Below, piece by piece: positions 62,700-64,000 of a DNA stretch of 64,000 bases. Source of the stretch: Arcticibacter sp041902385 (GTDB lineage Bacteria > Bacteroidota > Bacteroidia > Sphingobacteriales > Sphingobacteriaceae). The translations under genes were made by a program, and so were the position numbers. The notes below the pieces were generated by a model. That model saw only the letters and a program-made list of their open reading frames with translations. It ran no database searches and was not told the origin of the DNA. Every line of letters starts with the position of its first letter. Within the stretch, counting starts at the first letter, position 1. The stretch covers positions 3,286,001 through 3,350,000 of the forward strand of contig NZ_CP169244.1 in NCBI RefSeq assembly GCF_041902385.1, read 5' to 3'.

Positions 62700-63377
62700 A
62701 TGGTCAGGATCCTTATTACCCTCCTTGTCTTTGGTCTACTTACAGACGCCCGGTCGCAGACGAGGGCCAGGGGAGAGGTGTCGGATCTTGCAACAGGCGC
62801 AAAAATAAAATTTGCCTCGGTGAGGAATCTGAACAACGGGGAGTACACCGTAGCTGACAGCAGCGGGTATTTCAGCATCCCTGCCGCCAGGGGAGACCGG
62901 CTGGAAGTCCACGCCCTTTCGTATGTCAACGATACGGTAGAGGTGACGAACGAGCGCATTCTGTACGCTTTTCTGCAAAGGATGACTAATGTCCTCAATG
63001 AGGTGCGGATACTGCGAATGAAACCGCTGGATCTGCCGGTGTCGGCATTTCATGGACAGTCGATGGTTTACAAAAGAGATTATGACGAGAAGGAGATCGG
63101 AGGCGTCGTATTCCGGATATGGTACTGGAAGAAGGATGAAAAGAGGAGACAGAAGAAGGAAGAGACTATCCGGAATTACGAGTATCTAACTAAAGTTCGT
63201 AGTGAGTTTACGGACGAGAATGTCGCCAGATATGTCCCTCTTAAAGGAGAGGATCTGAATGCGTTTGTGAAAGCTTATTCCCCCTCTGCCGAAGATGTGT
63301 TTCGGGGCGACTTTAACCTGGTGATCTACATTAATGAATGCTATAAAAGGGTTAAAGAAACAAAAAACAAGAAATGA
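62700..63377 (+). CDS. Carboxypeptidase-regulatory-like exported protein
   Basis: This 225-residue protein has a signal (ILITLLVFGLLTDARSQ) and a CarboxypepD_reg-like beta domain (RGEVSDLATGAKIKFASVRN, VADSSGYFSIPAARGDRLEV). The C-terminal half is charged (KKDEKRRQKKEETIRNYEYL). Such domains usually sit at the start of TonB receptors; here it stands alone. Its TGA (63375-63377) overlaps the beginning of the second inverted-repeat leader element. Confidence 0.7.
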   Translation: MVRILITLLVFGLLTDARSQTRARGEVSDLATGAKIKFASVRNLNNGEYTVADSSGYFSIPAARGDRLEVHALSYVNDTVEVTNERILYAFLQRMTNVLNEVRILRMKPLDLPVSAFHGQSMVYKRDYDEKEIGGVVFRIWYWKKDEKRRQKKEETIRNYEYLTKVRSEFTDENVARYVPLKGEDLNAFVKAYSPSAEDVFRGDFNLVIYINECYKRVKETKNKK

Positions 63378-63469
63378 AACCATCATGTGCGCTTCACACA
63401 CACCGAGATGAATAGAAACGTGGTACACATGATAGTTTCATTGCCATTAAAAAACGAATTACTCTAATG
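63375..63469 (+). promoter_or_regulatory. Inverted-repeat leader element, copy 2 (beta-lactamase-like gene)
   Basis: GAAACCATCATG (63376-63387) pairs with CATGATAGTTTC (63428-63439) with one mismatch; the pairing extends by GTG/CAC. It ends at the ATG of the beta-lactamase-like gene. By eye it is roughly 85% identical over 95 bases to 8575-8668. Conserved parts include the arms, the flanking ATTGCC-TTAAAAA and the A-rich spacer up to the ATG. It has no flanking 14-bp direct repeat. Confidence 0.6.
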
Positions 63470-64000
63470 AAATACCTGATAATGGCACTTTCAATCCTGG
63501 CCTGTTTTAGTGCTTCCGCACAGAAAACGGACGAGCGATTGCATGAGTTGCTGGAGAAAACGCTGAGGGGCTTTAATGGTGTGGCGGGCGTTTATGTCCA
63601 ACATCTCAAGAAGAACAACGGCGCTGCAATCAACGCCGACACCTTGTTCCCTACGGCCAGTATGATTAAGGTCAGCATCCTCTGCGGCGTGATGGACAAG
63701 ATTGAGAAAGGGGAACTTCAGTATAATCAGAAGCTGGTCTACCGTGATTCTCTGCTCTATCCCGGGGTAGATCTGCTCGGATCTTTTAAGGACCGCGACA
63801 CGATTGACCTGAGTAAAGTGGCCATGCTGATGATCACCATGAGTGATAATACCGCCAGTTTATGGCTTCAGAAACTGGTGGGCGGCGCTTATATCAACCG
63901 ATGGCTTGAAGGAAATGGCTTTACAGCTACGAGGGTCAACTCGCGGGTGGAAGGACGGGAGGCGATGCGGAAGATATACGGATGGGGCGTGAGTTCGCCG
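63467..64000 (+). CDS. Class A beta-lactamase-like serine hydrolase, N-terminal part
   Basis: The gene runs off the right edge; 178 residues are visible. A signal peptide (MALSILACFSASAQ) is followed by the Ser-x-x-Lys motif at Ser65-Lys68 (TASMIKVS) and the SDN loop at residues 126-128 (TMSDNTAS). These two motifs define penicillin-recognising serine enzymes of the beta-lactamase class A fold. The omega-loop glutamate and the KTG motif cannot be judged fully, so a penicillin-hydrolysing role is not certain. The start codon lies at the end of the repeated leader element. Confidence 0.85.
   Translation, partial: MKYLIMALSILACFSASAQKTDERLHELLEKTLRGFNGVAGVYVQHLKKNNGAAINADTLFPTASMIKVSILCGVMDKIEKGELQYNQKLVYRDSLLYPGVDLLGSFKDRDTIDLSKVAMLMITMSDNTASLWLQKLVGGAYINRWLEGNGFTATRVNSRVEGREAMRKIYGWGVSSP

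Overview
The window reads as chromosome of a Bacteroidota bacterium, most likely a member of the Sphingobacteriaceae (Pedobacter-like). The reasons are a SusC/SusD pair with a DUF5689 lipoprotein, the Bacteroidetes-type SDR form of the fructuronate/mannonate reductase, a GH115 enzyme, DUF6266-type proteins, many short lipoproteins with a Leu-rich lipobox, starts of the form ATGAAAAA with weak or no Shine-Dalgarno, and intergenic minisatellites. All of this is family recognition by eye; no database search was run. No tRNA, rRNA, CRISPR array or insertion sequence was recognised.

Region by region. 0-4.8 kb: the end of a YeiH-type exporter, an FAD oxidoreductase and a two-gene sensor kinase / receiver-kinase operon. 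4.8-13.7 kb: a glucuronoxylan side-chain locus with a LacI regulator, mannonate dehydratase UxuA, an SDR mannonate oxidoreductase, a secreted acetylesterase and a secreted GH115 alpha-glucuronidase. Two LacI-type operator-like palindromes lie upstream of uxuA. 13.7-15.2 kb: a gene-poor stretch with an SDR remnant, an orphan hairpin-leader and two blocks of a 53-bp tandem repeat. 15.2-20.4 kb: an SDR, a DUF6266-like pair with a PAS-LuxR regulator and a perfect 27-bp inverted repeat between them, a small lipoprotein and a CsgG-like protein. 20.4-31.8 kb: an SDR, an AraC regulator, a formylglycine-generating-enzyme-like lipoprotein, a frameshifted PQQ sugar dehydrogenase, lipoproteins, a degenerate response regulator and an ECF sigma operon. 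32-46.9 kb: a PAS sensor without an ATPase domain, a general-stress flavoprotein, a TPR protein, a BamA/TamA-like outer membrane protein, an Hsp70-family protein, an LLM oxidoreductase, a broken hybrid kinase, a broken NmrA-like protein, a GH28 enzyme and a 51-bp minisatellite. 46.9-54.6 kb: a phosphodiesterase-alkaline phosphatase fusion, an SDR/epimerase/DUF6134-like operon with an AraC regulator, and a TAT-exported metallophosphatase. 54.8-61.3 kb: SusC, SusD and DUF5689, closed by a strong terminator. 61.6-64 kb: a second member of the DUF6266-like family, a carboxypeptidase-regulatory-like protein and the start of a class A beta-lactamase-like gene.

Two themes cut across the genes. First, small repeated or palindromic elements are abundant: a ~95-bp leader with a 12-bp inverted repeat occurs just upstream of two unrelated secreted enzymes 55 kb apart, and a ~53-bp minisatellite occurs in three separate gaps. 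Second, five apparent frameshifts all fall in homopolymer runs (24996, 41526, 41795, 42413, 44585). That pattern suits sequencing error at least as well as real gene decay.
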